Shown: one piece after another, positions 22,585-33,648 of the stretch
Layout of the letters: every line of letters begins with the position of its first letter
How positions within the stretch are numbered: position 1 is the first letter of the stretch
Assembly: GCA_031002005.1 (NCBI GenBank)
Contig: CM061920.1
Span: forward strand, 112,830,095-112,894,094
DNA: 64,000 bases
From: Vandiemenella viatica
Lineage: Eukaryota > Arthropoda > Insecta > Orthoptera > Morabidae
Reading direction: 5' to 3'
Made by a program: the position numbers and the translations under genes
The notes under the pieces: generated by a model
Database searches by the model: none
What the model saw: the letters and a program-made list of their open reading frames with translations, nothing else
Told to the model about the DNA's origin: nothing

Positions 22585-22990
22585 AAAAAGGTGAAGACTG
22601 AACAGCTGTAGGATGACCTGGATAATGGGTAGGCCAGCATGGAATGAAGATAAATGCCAAGAAAAGTCAGCTTATTAGGTATACAGATAAAAAACAAAGG
22701 GTTACTTATGATTACAGGGTAGGATCAGAATTTCTTATTGAAAGCTTGAAGTGTAAATATCTTGGCATAATGTTTGATAACACACTCGATTGGGTAGAGC
22801 ACATAGGGCAGGTGGTAGAAAAAGGATACAAAATCCTTCATTTACTGGAGCGAGTGAGGGGAGGATGTACCAGAGAAGTTAGGGAGTTGGGTTACAAAAC
22901 TTTGGTTAAATAGGAATTAGTAAAGAACAAAAGTAGGTTCATACAAGAAAGGAGAAAAATGGGTGTGTAGGGAGATTGGAAACAGAGTGT
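22585..22990 (+). pseudogene. LINE X fragment, region after the RT palm
   Basis: 'MKINAKKSQLIRYT', 'SLKCKYLGIMFDNTLDW' and 'GCTREVRELGYKTLVK' correspond to 60830-61095 of LINE X at roughly 75-80% residue identity by eye. A short 3'-end-like 'gtgtgtagggagattg' at about 22962 matches the LINE X 3' end near 61565, so the C-terminus is deleted. Confidence 0.8.
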
Positions 22991-23292
22991 GCACTATCTC
23001 ACAAATCAATTCAGCTAGAAATGGAGCCTCTTTGCATTATTGTAATTTTAAACACTTACAATTTGGAAATAAACACGAAGATATGAAAAAGAAATCAAGA
23101 GGATTTGAAGGACATTTTAATGAAAAACTAATGTTGCATGATATGAAATGTAAAAGATGAATGCCATTTAAAACTATAGAATAGCCCAAAAATTGTAAGT
23201 GCTCTGAAATTACCAGAATATGTTTTCATTCATTTATAACATTGGAGTAAATGGAAAGCTAAACATTTCAACTAGTGTTAATTAGTACTGAC

Positions 23293-23406
23293 CAAAGAAT
23301 GTGGATTCATAGCTTCAGTGTTATCAGTCCATTTTTGCAGTTCCCTTAAGGTCATAGCATTGTACATCCTGTATGCATTGCGGCGCATTTCATTTGGTGA
23401 CATCAA
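23293..23406 (-). CDS. Candidate host-gene internal exon
   Basis: On the minus strand a pyrimidine-rich 'ttctatttgtttcag' acceptor is followed by 114 bases (38 codons, phase 0 at both ends) and a 'g|gtcagt' donor. The peptide contains 'SPNEMRRNAYRMYNAMTLRE' and then 'LQKWTDNTEAMNPHSL'; beyond the donor the frame stops within four codons. The paired splice sites, codon-like composition and absence from the transposon families around it argue for a real exon. I do not firmly recognise the protein. 'YNAMTLRELQ' is loosely like the YxxMTxxELQ stretch of M13 (neprilysin-type) peptidases, but this is only a suggestion. No neighbouring exon of the same gene was found. Confidence 0.45.
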
Positions 23407-24089
23407 CTGAAACAAATAGAAAAAGATTGCAACACTTGGAACTACATGATTGCTGCCAATTTCTAATCTTTGATCCTGATTTATGTGATACATTATGATA
23501 ATTCTATACCAAAACCAATCTGACAATGACATAAAACCTAAAAACATATAAATTTAGGAACACCAAATAATAGTTACTAATACTGTTTTTCATCATGAAT
23601 GATTTCTACCATAATTATTAAACAGAATTATAAAGTTATAACAATAGAACATTAAAGGATGCTGTCAATTAAAATAAAAAGGTAGTGCAATTTGCCCATT
23701 TAATTTAGTATCAGTGATATGCAATTCTTTTTCTTTGCATCAAAGCATCTATTCCTCATATGTAAAGACAAATGTTAACAAACTCAAGAACAAAAAATAG
23801 GTTAATTAGGTTTAAATATAATTATAGTGTCATAATTAAATCTGAGCCACGGAAAATCCCTATCTTTTATGTCTGGAAGGTTATATAACATAAAATCATT
23901 TTGTAAATGATATAAACAGCGAGCAGTGGTGGAATAGAGGTTCAAGTTTTGATATTATGTTTAAAAGTAAGTGTTTGTAAGAAAAAGCACATTTGTTTAT
24001 AATTGAAGTAGAGATATTTAGAATTGAATATTAATTCTATTTTTAATTTGTTGTTTTAAGTCAGTTTTCTTTTTAAAACTTTATTTCAG

Positions 24090-24171
24090 CATTCTTGATG
24101 ACTTGGCATGGGCATGGAGCAAAGATATGAAAGGAGACGACGCAAGGGACCTTCACCATTCACTGAAATGA
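24090..24171 (+). CDS. Candidate terminal exon
   Basis: A good acceptor ('aaaactttatttcag', ending 24089) precedes an open stretch of 26 codons beginning 'ILDDLAWAWSKDMKGDD' and ending at TGA 24169-24171. Incoming phase would leave one base (C) for the upstream codon. The following bases lack a clear AATAAA within about 100 bases. Protein not recognised. The evidence is an acceptor plus a short frame, so chance is a serious alternative. Confidence 0.25.
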
Positions 24172-24915
24172 AGCTGGGAGGAGACAAGTTTCAACTTGTG
24201 CAGCTTAAACTATCACAGATAATTTCATCATATACCTCAGTATGAACTGCAATTCCACTAACGCACATGCAATAATAGCACTGTATTTTAAGTAAACCTG
24301 ACCTGAAACATATCTTGTGTAGTAATAGTAATAATCAATTTCTGTTGGCTTACTCAGAAATTATTGTACTAGTAGTAGATAGGCCTATATAAATTCATCA
24401 CCAATGAATTTATCTTGTTATCATACATCAAAAGTCGGAAGCTTAAATTAGACTTTCAATATTCCTTTAGAATAAGGTTTGTCTATTATGTGCAAAGTGT
24501 AAACTATGCTGGCTGTCAACAATATTTGAGAATATCGTTATCCTATTCAGAACTATGAATTAACTTTTTTTAAAGGCATTGTAAATCTATAATGATAGGC
24601 CCTACTCTTGCGGATATTGTATTAAACACTTCAGGAACAGTAATTACAATATTACTATCTTATGAAATGATAGTTGAGATTGTTTGTGCAACTGTGTGCA
24701 ACACAAGCTGGCATTATAAAAAAATTAAATATTAGGAAATGAAATATTGAGAGCAGCAAACACAATGCTAAGTGCGATAATTTTGGAAAACTAATATGGC
24801 TACTGTGCATGTGCAGCAGGATCCAAGATTTCACAGGATGCATTGCAGTTTTAGCGGTATTTTGTCCTTTCTCCCTTATTTCTTCCATGGGTTTGGGAGA
24901 GCTGTGATTATTGGA

Positions 24916-25165
24916 ACCGAGCATGATGGGTGAACAGTTAACATTCTGGCCTCACATTCAGGAGAACACAGGTTTGAATCTCTGTCCAGGCATCCAGATT
25001 TCAGTTTTCCATGGTTTCCCCTAGCCACTCCAGGCGAATGCTGGGATGCTTCCTTCAAAATGCCATGGTCAAATTCCTTCCCATTTCTTATCCCCCAATC
25101 CCATCCCACCTCTAATGACCTCAATATTGACAAGGTGTAAAGACATAAGTAAAAATAAAAAAAAC
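24916..25165 (+). mobile_element. SINE copy 2 with 11-bp target duplication
   Basis: Flanked by 'tgattattgga' at 24905-24915 and 25166-25176. The 5' part has tRNA-like promoter features (box B-like 'ggtttgaatctct') and the 3' end is A-rich. Body matches copies at 15250 (truncated, opposite strand) and 29416 (opposite strand). No coding role; transcription would be by RNA polymerase III. Confidence 0.9.
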
Positions 25166-25176
25166 TGATTATTGGA

Positions 25177-27040
25177 GCACAGTCTAAAAACAGCTGAGTC
25201 TCTTTGTCTCGTGTGTGAACAATCAGTACATTGTTTTTAGTATAATTTGTGTTTTGGTATTCTTAATAATTGTTTATCTTACTCTTTCATATTGTTATTA
25301 AAACTGTTGAGTTTGTAATTCCCCGGGCTTTTACGGATGGAATGAAACAACTACAATACACATCACCTTAGTTATCAATCATCAGTAGAAGAATTAGATG
25401 TGTGAGCATCTCGTTTACTTCAGCCTTAGAAACAATTCAGAGAGAAAGTTTACAACTTATCCTCATGTAATCAATAATTAAATTATCAATATTTTGTAAT
25501 ATAAGGTTTATTAACTGAATAATAAGTAATTGACATTAATGAATATATACAGTGGAACTCACCAATTTGAAATTTTTTAATCCAAATTTCTTGAAAATTC
25601 GAAATTTTCTTCTTATTCCTTGAGTTTTGTATTAAACTAGTGTAAAAATGACTACAATAATTCGAATTACTTTTTATTAATTCTAAGAATTTTTTTATAT
25701 ATATTTATAAAAAGAACATGTAATTCTCATGTAAATTAATGTCTGTTGAAACATATTTTTCTTGAGTGTTATCTTGTAAAAAGCCAGTCTTTTACAGTAA
25801 ACATGAATGTCTTTGTCCAGATCACATGGCTCACCCTTCCTCATTGTTATTTTTTCCAAGAATGTCATAACTCATCCATCGGCCAACCGCCTGTGTCGCT
25901 GTGTTGTAATCCAGTAGAAGTTCTGTCAACTATGGGAGTCTAGTTTGTTGTTTTGATTGCGATTTTAAAAGTACAGTATGTTTACAGTCTGTGCTTGTGC
26001 TTATGGTTTGTGTGTTGTTTTCTGAGCAATTTGTTTATAGATACCACATTTACTGTAACTATTTCATGAATTTCTACATTACATTGAGTGTCAAGCTAAT
26101 GTGAGTGATTCTTTCTTCATTGCTTTATATAAGCTCCATCTTCGCAAAAAATTATAAATACCATCACAGGACAATTTTTAACAACTAATTTTGGTTTCTA
26201 TTAAAAACATTTAGTTAACTTTGACCAGGAAGCAAATACTGACAACTCTCATTAAGCTCCATATTGCACAACGAAATATTTTGTCATTAATCTTGCAGCT
26301 GTTATCTACATCCATGAAAATTTTCAGAAAATTTGACACACACAATCCAAAAAGTTAAATAAAAATGATTATGATACATTTAAACAGAATTTAAAAAACC
26401 TAAATACAGTAATGTTTGTAAAGAAACAAGAATTTGCTCGGAAATGCACCTTAGTTTCCTGATTTGTTGATCCAGTGACAAGTTAACTGCAGTTAAAATT
26501 GAAAAGACACTGCTTTGAATGATTTAAAGAAAATAAAAGGCACATGATACTGAGCCTTTGGTCTATACCACACAACAATATGCAATGGTCATTCTAGTCT
26601 TTTTTATATCATGCCTTTTGTCATCTTCATCATCACCACCATATTCATCATTGGCTGCAAACTGATTCCAAATAAGCATTTTTTACCTAACAGTTTTCCA
26701 ATACATGAAACCTATGAGTACAATCCTATTGGCTTGAGTGAAACATGCAGATAATAAATCTGCACTGAATATATGGAGGTGGCCTCCTGATTTATAAGAA
26801 GGACAGTAAGATGCATTTTGAATAAAATACAGGTTCTACTAAGGCTTTTAGTTCCAAATCTATAAAATTGTTCTCATAACTGTAATGCAGTGATTCTCAA
26901 TTAGTGGCATGTATAGGTGTTGGTGTGCACGCAAAATTCTCTTGACTAAGTTAATCAATAAGATAAATGAAAAATAAAATTACAAAAACATTAGTACCTC
27001 CAAATTATATTTTAAGATAATCAAACTATGTATGTGTGGA
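25177..27040. other. AT-rich, no gene; possible pogo-like TIR at 25550
   Basis: 'TA' followed by 'cagtggaactcaccaatttg' (25550 onward) resembles the end of pogo/Tigger transposons, but no inverted partner or transposase was found downstream. Nothing else supported. Confidence 0.25.
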
Positions 27041-28510
27041 TTATATTACTGTAATGTTGTGATCAAGTGAAGCACTTGACTGGGATGAACTTGGCGACAT
27101 AGACATAAGTACAGATGTTTGGTCCAGCGACCGGGTTGAGGTTAGCGCAGCAACTAGGCCGAAGCCCTCAAACTGCAACCCCAACCACACCATTCCATCG
27201 TACCACTTCACTACGCCCCCACCGCGAAATTGGAACTTTTCTGAATCACCCACCATTACAGCGGGGATGGTGAGGCAAGGTGTGTTTTGACACCCTCTTA
27301 TAGGGTGCCCACGGGGAAGCACATGGAGCTAGCGCACGCCATGAACCAGGCCGAAGACCCTTCCAAAACCTGGCCGTATAGCAATGTCTCTCTGTGGTTC
27401 CCACACTAAGCCCCCAGCCCCCACCCACACCACGCCGGCAGACCAAGCGTATCGCCCCTGGGGGAAAGGGGGGGGGTTGCTCCTAGTTCGCTTTCTCCCA
27501 CGCCCACCCGATACTTGTGTCTAGTGCGAGCACAGGATCCCACGCACCAGTCCCAGCTCCACAGAAAACCATCGCAGCACACGATCCCGCTGTAGAGGCC
27601 CGTAGGTCCCCACTGCGTTCACAAGGTGTATGTTGCCCCACCCCTGGCAAGCCAATGTGCTACCGGTTCTCACCTATATAGTGAAGCTCCTATGGCAACA
27701 TAGAGACATGCTCCCACCAGCAGGAATGCAATCCTGAGTCCCAGGGGCTGAACACAGAGGCAGCGAGCAGCAACCGAGCACAGCCCCCAAGTCCATGGTA
27801 CTGGCCCCTTCATTCGACTCCAGGGTCTATGCTACACTGACAGCATGGGTGCACTAAGCCCCTGGGGTGCTTGGTCTTCATTCACCAGGACATCCCCAAC
27901 ACCGGAGCAGTCAAGGCAAGGTTGCTTACTGCACTTGAGATGCGGCCAACACCATAGTGTGCCTATATGCAGCTTGACTACCCACAAGCCTTCCATCCAG
28001 CAGGGTACATGACACCTCCTGAACCCCCAGCCTCAAGCTGTGGGCAATGGGACTGTGGATATCAGGCATGAGACCCATGGGCGACGAAGGTGGTATGAAC
28101 CCGCCTCCTACAACAGCCCTCTACAAGGACCCAATTCAAACGCCCCACAATGTCCTCTCTCTTGGTAGACGCAATAGGGACAAGACCAAGACTAGCAGTT
28201 TCAAAGTTCGCCAGTCATCACAATTCAGATAAAGCTCATTAGAGACACCTCCAGCTCAATCCACCTACCACATCCTCCAGAGGGAGAAAATTTCCCCCAA
28301 TGCTCTAACTTGCACCTATAAAGATACAAGAAGGCATTGGGGGGGGGGGGGGCTTGGGAACCCCGGGTGCATCAGACCCACCATATGAGTCTCCCCGAAG
28401 GGAGGTCCAGACCCCTGGGGGATGGTGGCATAAACAGCACAAGATGAGTGGCGTGGTAGATGAGAGAAGGGAAGGTGCTCCCGCACTTAGCCTTGCTTTG
28501 GATCTATGCA
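27041..28510. other. GC-rich block of unknown origin
   Basis: About 1.5 kb clearly richer in G and C than its surroundings, with sharp-looking edges near 27040 and 28520, CpG-containing stretches and G runs (27465-27476, 28339-28352). Several short frames look coding-like in patches, for instance 'LVFIHQDIPNTGAVKARLL' on the + strand near 27870-27930, but stops and frame changes are frequent. It could be a decayed LINE ORF1/5' UTR. No motif identifies it. Confidence 0.35.
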
Positions 28511-29406
28511 ATGCAAGGCATAACTATTGATATCACACACTCACACACACAGAAAACTTTGATAACTGTCACCAAAAAAAAAGAAGTATGGTGATAGTTA
28601 TATCAATTTTGGTTTTATAATCTTCAGAGACCCTCATTACACTCTGCAATAGTGTTGCGTTTGTGTAGAGACACTGTAAAATCAATCTTTAAAATCATCC
28701 TTATTGCATCACAATTTGGAAACTAATTAAGTTAATTTCAAATATCAGTCAATATCCTTTTTTGGCACAAATTAAACATTCTTAAACAAGGCAAAAATCT
28801 GTAGTCACTATCACTGAAAACGAACATCAACACACTGTAAGCCTCTTTCAGAGATATTTATTTAATTGGCATCACAATAATGGGGATAACCTCATACTGC
28901 TAGCAGCAAAAGAGATAATGAAATATTTGGAGGAAAAAAGGCATGAGAAGTTGATGTTATTCCTAATTAAAATTACATTGTCTCTCTTCATACTGCAGAG
29001 TTATCAGATAATCTGAAAATTCAGCAAATTCAAAGGATTTTATAAAGAGATTACTTTGCTACAAAAGATGAATCAATGGACATATCTAACTAGGCTCAAC
29101 GTTTCATGTATGTTCGATGCATTAAATTCAAAGAGGTCTGTGAGAAGACGGGAAGTTTGGTATGATCGCAATCAGTTTTGGATTCTCACATGCCAACCAG
29201 TGAGTGATTGCTTTTATATTTGCTCACTGTTAATGATTAATTTTCTGTTCCATGGCTGCTCAACCCCAATCTCGTGTGCCACAGTCTACCCCGAAGATGA
29301 ATTTTAAATGGCCTGCGTGAGCAAGTTTAAAATTTCCCGACTAGTTGAAAAATTGTTGTAAATGACAAATGATGCCTGCGGTCACATGACTGGCTCTCCC
29401 ACTTGT
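28511..29406. other. Non-coding, short CA-rich run
   Basis: Apart from a small 'cacacactcacacacaca' run near 28532-28550 nothing could be identified. Confidence 0.5.
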
Positions 29407-29415
29407 AAGGTCGCA

Positions 29416-29663
29416 TTTTTTTTTTTTTTGTTTACTTATGGCTTTACGCCTCATCAAGGTCATTAGAGGTGGGATGGGACTGTGGACAAGGAATGGGAAG
29501 GAATTCAGCCATGACCTTTTGATGGAAGCATTCCAGCATTCACCTGGAGTGATTTGTGGAAACCATGGAAAACACAAATCTGGCTGCCTAGACAGGGATT
29601 CGAACTGGTGTCCTCCCAAATGTGAGGTCAGAGCATTAACCGCTCACCCACGACACTCAGTGC
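29416..29663 (-). mobile_element. SINE copy 3, full-length, with 9-bp target duplication
   Basis: Flanked by 'aaggtcgca' (29407-29415 and 29664-29672). Read on the minus strand the head has 'tgggtgagcggttaatg' (box A-like) and 'ccagttcgaatcc' (box B, fits GWTCRANNC), so it is tRNA-derived; it ends in a poly(A) represented by T14 at 29416-29429. The most complete of three copies. Confidence 0.92.
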
Positions 29664-29739
29664 AAGGTCGCAATTCTTTCGTGCTTCAAGCGAATTTACA
29701 GCATTGTTTAATTATCAACTTTAAAGATGATATGAAGTC

Positions 29740-29990
29740 TTCGTGGGTTTCCGCCATATGATGTCGAAGAAAAACAACAACGAGCTTTCGGCGGCTGGCT
29801 CTGCCGCCATCTTCAGGTCTGATATTATGCAAGGAGCACCAGAGCTGCACTGGCGATGTATGGACTCTGTGCACCCTATGTACGGCCTGGCCTCTCCCCT
29901 CCATTTGCTCCATACTGCGGCTCCCGTATTGTGCTCGTCGTTGATTGGCTGGCAGAGCAAATGTCAAGGCCAATCACGGTGAGCCGTAAA
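29740..29990. repeat. Fragment related to the ends of the 51-kb inverted-repeat unit
   Basis: 'gagctttcgg' followed by 'ctctgccgccatcttc' (about 29782-29816) parallels 50937-50967 ('aagctttcgg', 'ctctgccgccatcatc'), and 'ttgattggctggc' near 29940 parallels the 'gattggctgac' inside that unit. The intervening sequence differs. No coding frame; probably an end fragment of a related element. Confidence 0.5.
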
Positions 29991-31029
29991 ATACATTTCC
30001 CAGCGGAAATGTTTGCCTAAAAGATTTTTAATGTGTGATTTTAAATATCATACTGCACCAAACATTAAACATACCTAGTTAATTTTCGTTAAAACAATAA
30101 AAACTGTTTACTTTGGCTTTCAAAGGTATACTATTCATTAACAGCTAATTTTAGTTTTCCTAGGTTACTAGTTTTCACATTAGGTATTCAGGATGTAAAA
30201 AAAAAATGCTGTTTGTTACAGTATGGTTCACAGCAAACCTAGTACGTCAAAATCAAAAGAGTTCTACTGTGGTTTTTCATGATGAATGGGAAAATAAATA
30301 TAGTTTTATTGAAAGAAAGGCACATAACTCTATATGTTTACCTTGCTTCAGTGCAGTAACTGTTACAAAAATATAATTTTGAAAGGTATTATAAGCAAAA
30401 TAATAATAACTTTGGAAAAGAAATCAAAGTGGTTGCGATATCGAAAATTTCTGTTTGCAAAATGGAATCCAGTGCTGTTGGATAAGATGGAAAGAAATGA
30501 AGCCGTCATGGCAAAAGGCAGTAACATTCAATCAGAGCAGAAAACTGAAAATTAAACTAGTTCACCTGGAATAACTGTAGATGTGTTGCAACCACTTTTC
30601 ATGCAAATTTTGTCAAATATCAGTTCAGTATAGACAAACATAAATTATCGATTTCAGGTTGTTACAGAACAAATAAAACCTGGAAGTTAACCAGAATTAC
30701 TTTACAGAAAAACTTGAATGGAAAATATTAGAGTTTTGTATGGAAAGTGATATACAAGCTGGTATACAAGTCATTTGACTGAATTGGAGTGGATGTTCAA
30801 AAGATGCCGGAATATTAGAGATGTTAAATTCAACATTGAATCAAGAACTGCAATTACAGAAAAGGAAGTGAAAAATATATTCATTAAAATCTTGTAAGAT
30901 GTGTTAGCCATATAAATGGCTGCTGCATATAGTGAAAACAATTATACGTTACAAATAAAAATAAAGAGAAATAAAATAAACATTAATTTTTAGAACTGAG
31001 TTTTGCAAGAGGTCATATTGAATACAATG
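29991..31029. other. AT-rich, no recognised gene
   Basis: A 73-codon + frame at 30334-30555 and a broken frame at about 30690-30900 look mildly coding-like but match nothing I know. Confidence 0.4.
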
Positions 31030-31305
31030 AATTATTTTGTTTAAATTCTTGAATAAAGTAGAAGGAGTTGCCAATTAGATAATCTCTCAATTTTTATTTA
31101 AATATATCTTTCTTTATCTGCAAACTGTTTTATACTCTTGGGAAGTTTATTAAACAGATGTATCCCAGAATAATTTACTCCTCTTTGTACTAATGACAGA
31201 GATGTTTGCTTCTTGTGCAAGTTATTTCTGTTTCTTGTATTGAAATTGTGTACCTGTGAATTAGATGTTAACAGGTTAAAATGTTCTGTAACCAAGCACA
31301 CAAGA
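31030..31305 (-). pseudogene. LINE Y, C-terminal end of ORF2 (CR1/L2-like)
   Basis: Minus-strand 'NFNTRNRNNLHKKQTSLSL' and 'GVNYSGIHLFNKLPKSIK' form the well-known C-terminal block of CR1/L2-type LINE proteins. The frame is open for 67 codons. Its RT lies at 33077-33648 and 38389-38650 on the same strand, separated by two younger insertions. Confidence 0.85.
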
Positions 31306-31657
31306 GAATGTATATGTCAGATCTGGAGTAAGGGACTAAGCTACTAGATGATGCCACAGATACTGCAAGCAGCATGCCAGTGCCACAGCAACTGTAGCAT
31401 GAGCTATGAGAGGTCAACTCCGCAGCGCATAGCAGATAGAACTCTCTTCATGCCTGTCCATCGAGGCAACATCACTTCGCTATCTGTCATTGTGGATTGT
31501 GAGACTGAGTCTTATAAACCGGATTCTTATATCAGCTGTGTTCTCCACTCTCCAAGGAATATCCACAGCCTACATTCGCTAGTGAGCCATTTACCTTGAA
31601 CCAGGAACTTCATTCAACCTGCCCAACTCCTGATCTTTCCTGGATCTATTCAACATA
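31306..31657. other. Unassigned insertion between LINE Y parts and mariner 3
   Basis: More GC-balanced than its surroundings, with an 83-codon + frame (31348-31599) of no recognised family. It may be an LTR fragment. Confidence 0.3.
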
Positions 31658-31854
31658 TACAATCTGGGATTCAAAAGTAATTAGCCTCATTTTATTCTGA
31701 CATGAGTGTACATCGCCATGTGCTCCACTTTCCAGCAGCGGTGGTGGGGGATGTTGGCTTCAGAACACAACAGACCTCAGTTTCCTCCAAGCATTCAGAG
31801 TGGTAGGATAGGCCTTGACAGGAACCCCTGTGAGGTAGTGCATGGCACGGCAAA

Positions 31855-33028
31855 ATGGAAAGTTCGTTAGAGCAACGGTACGAAGTTCTGCTTCTGGTTG
31901 GACAAGTTTACTTCTGAAATGTTCAAAATGCTTCAACAGGAATTTGGGACTGAGTGTCTAAAATAGTGAAAATAGTGAAAAAGTAGCACAGCCCTTTTAG
32001 GGAAGGCCAGGTAGAGGTGACTGACGAAACCCAGTCTGGACACCTGTCGTCATCCCGGACTGATATTAATGTGCAGTGAGTGCAAGATTTTTTGAACAAG
32101 GACTGACATTTAAGTCTCTACCCAGTAGCAGAGGCCCTGGACTTATTGGAGGCAATGGCACAACCATTGTTAGTGAGGACTTGCACATGCAGAAGACATG
32201 CGCCAAACTCATGCTGTGAGTTTTGACTGAAGAGCAAATAAACAACCAACTGATCTGTAATATCTTGGTTCTCCGGGTGGAGCCGCGTCGATTTGTTAAA
32301 ACCTAACGTTTCTGCCATCTTGCTGTGGCTTTCATCAGTCATCTGATATTACATACAGTGACCGCGGAAGCCTTCGTAATCATTTAACCAACTGATCTGC
32401 TGTAAAGAATCACTACAAACATGCAAAGACAATCCTGCCATTCTTAAAAAAGTGATAACCAGCGACGAAACTTGGGCTTTTAAGAAAGAGCCAAAGACAA
32501 AATGCCAAAGCTCTGAGTGGCACACCTCAAACTCACCCCATCCCAAGAAGCAAATTGAAGATGAAGACCATGCTCATCACCATCTTTGGAGTGAAGGGCA
32601 TCGTCCTCTATAATTTTGTTCCACCTGGAGTGACTGTGAATGCTGCTTACTACTTGGAGGTCCTGAAATGGCTGAAAAGAAGTGTCACAGGCAAGCACAG
32701 CTGGAAGTTTCGCCACGATAACGCACCAAGCCACACCACCTTAATTGTGAGTGCCTACCTGGCCCAGGTGAACTTACCACTGAATCACCAGTCTCCCTAC
32801 AATCCGGACTTGTTGCCTCCTCACTTCTTAATGTTTCTGCACTTAAAATTAGAAAGAAAATGCTTCCACTCAATCGAGGACATCCAAGCAAATGTCAAGG
32901 TAGCCCTTGCAGTCATCCAGACTACGTTGATGCTTTTGAGTAATGGAAAATACACCTACAAAAGTGAATTGATGCAGGAGGTGCCTATTTTGAAGACTAT
33001 TTGTCAGTTGTACCAATTTTCTCAATAA
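31855..33028 (+). pseudogene. Mariner transposase, DD34D type, third D changed to H
   Basis: Start ATG at 31855 begins 'MESSLEQRYEVLLLVGQVYF' then hits a stop; the N-terminal half has several stops. The helix-turn-helix end 'KLMLxVLTEEQ' is near 32190-32235. After the 128-bp insertion the catalytic half reads 'VITSDETWAFKKEP' (first D, near 32455), 'FRHDNAPSHTT' (second D) and 'PDLLPPHFLMF', where H replaces the third D; 34 residues separate second and third, the mariner DD34D spacing. The last frame is open from 32555 to 33028. Dead element. Confidence 0.85.
32258..32385. mobile_element. 128-bp insertion with 14-bp target duplication
   Basis: 'aaccaactgatctg' occurs at 32244-32257 and again at 32386-32399; removing one copy plus the 128 bases restores the transposase frame around 'EEQ..' and 'KNHYKHAKTILP'. 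The insert contains 'ctaacgtttctgccatcttg' and 'ctttcatcagtcatctga'. Length and duplication suit a short retroposed (SINE-like) sequence, but it has no poly(A) and I cannot name it. Confidence 0.8.
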
Positions 33029-33076
33029 ATCTGTCTTTTTGAACAAAGGCTCATTACTTTTGAATCCCACCCTGTA

Positions 33077-33648
33077 TACTGAGAAGTCATCGTAAGAATA
33101 TTGAGTTTTTTAAAGAGTTCTCTTGCTTTTCACCTATGCAGCATCCTAATCGCTTTTCTTTTTTTTTTTTTTTTTTTTTGCTATGAAAACTTTTTTCTTT
33201 GTGAAGAGTTTCCCCAAACAATTATGCCATATGACATCACTGAATGAAAATATGAGGAGGACACCTTTTTCATTAATTCTAGATCTTCTGTTAGAGAAAA
33301 TTTTCATATTGCAAAGTTGGCACTACTTTAACTTCTTCAGTAGTGAAGTGATATGTTCGTGGACACAGAGTTTTTCATCCATTTTCGTACCAAGGAATTT
33401 TATACTCTTTGTTTCTATTATTGTGCTATTTTTATAGTTTATATGTAAATCTGGCTGTGCCCATTTTTTTTTTTAAACCTAATATAATGTATTTTTTTTA
33501 TATATTTAATTTGAATGAATTTGCCTTAAATAAATTTTCTACTTCACTAAGTACTTCATTTACAATAAATTTGAGATTACTGTTTAGTGTTTTTCTCATA
33601 GTCAGGTTAGGGTCATCTGCAAATAAAAAAACCTCTTAACCTTGTCGG
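33077..33648 (-). pseudogene. LINE Y RT fragment with ADD motif
   Basis: Minus-strand 'LFADDPNLTMRKTLNSNLKF' (33500-33640 region) contains the RT catalytic FADD, followed downstream by weakly preserved thumb-region sequence to about 33180. T22 at 33158-33179 interrupts. The frame meets 38389 exactly when the Jockey insertion is removed. Confidence 0.8.

Larger units (their letters stand above)
22991..24904. other. Non-repetitive AT-rich DNA around two exon candidates
   Basis: Apart from the two exon-like segments listed separately I see no element ends or repeats. This is the least transposon-like part of the window and so the best place for host gene sequence. Confidence 0.4.
31660..33074 (+). 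mobile_element. Mariner 3, 1415 bp, TIRs and TA duplication
   Basis: Left end 'caatctgggattcaaaagta' and reverse-complemented right end 'cagggtgggattcaaaagta' are inverted repeats; TA at 31658-31659 and 33075-33076. It interrupts LINE Y. Longer than mariners 1 and 2, partly because of a 128-bp insertion at 32258. Confidence 0.88.

Noticed and set aside
27246..27446. Gly/Trp-rich minus frame in the GC-rich block
   Set aside because: Long frames are expected by chance in GC-rich DNA; no motif.
27041..28510. An rRNA gene fragment, suggested by GC content
   Set aside because: No conserved rRNA stretches could be recognised.
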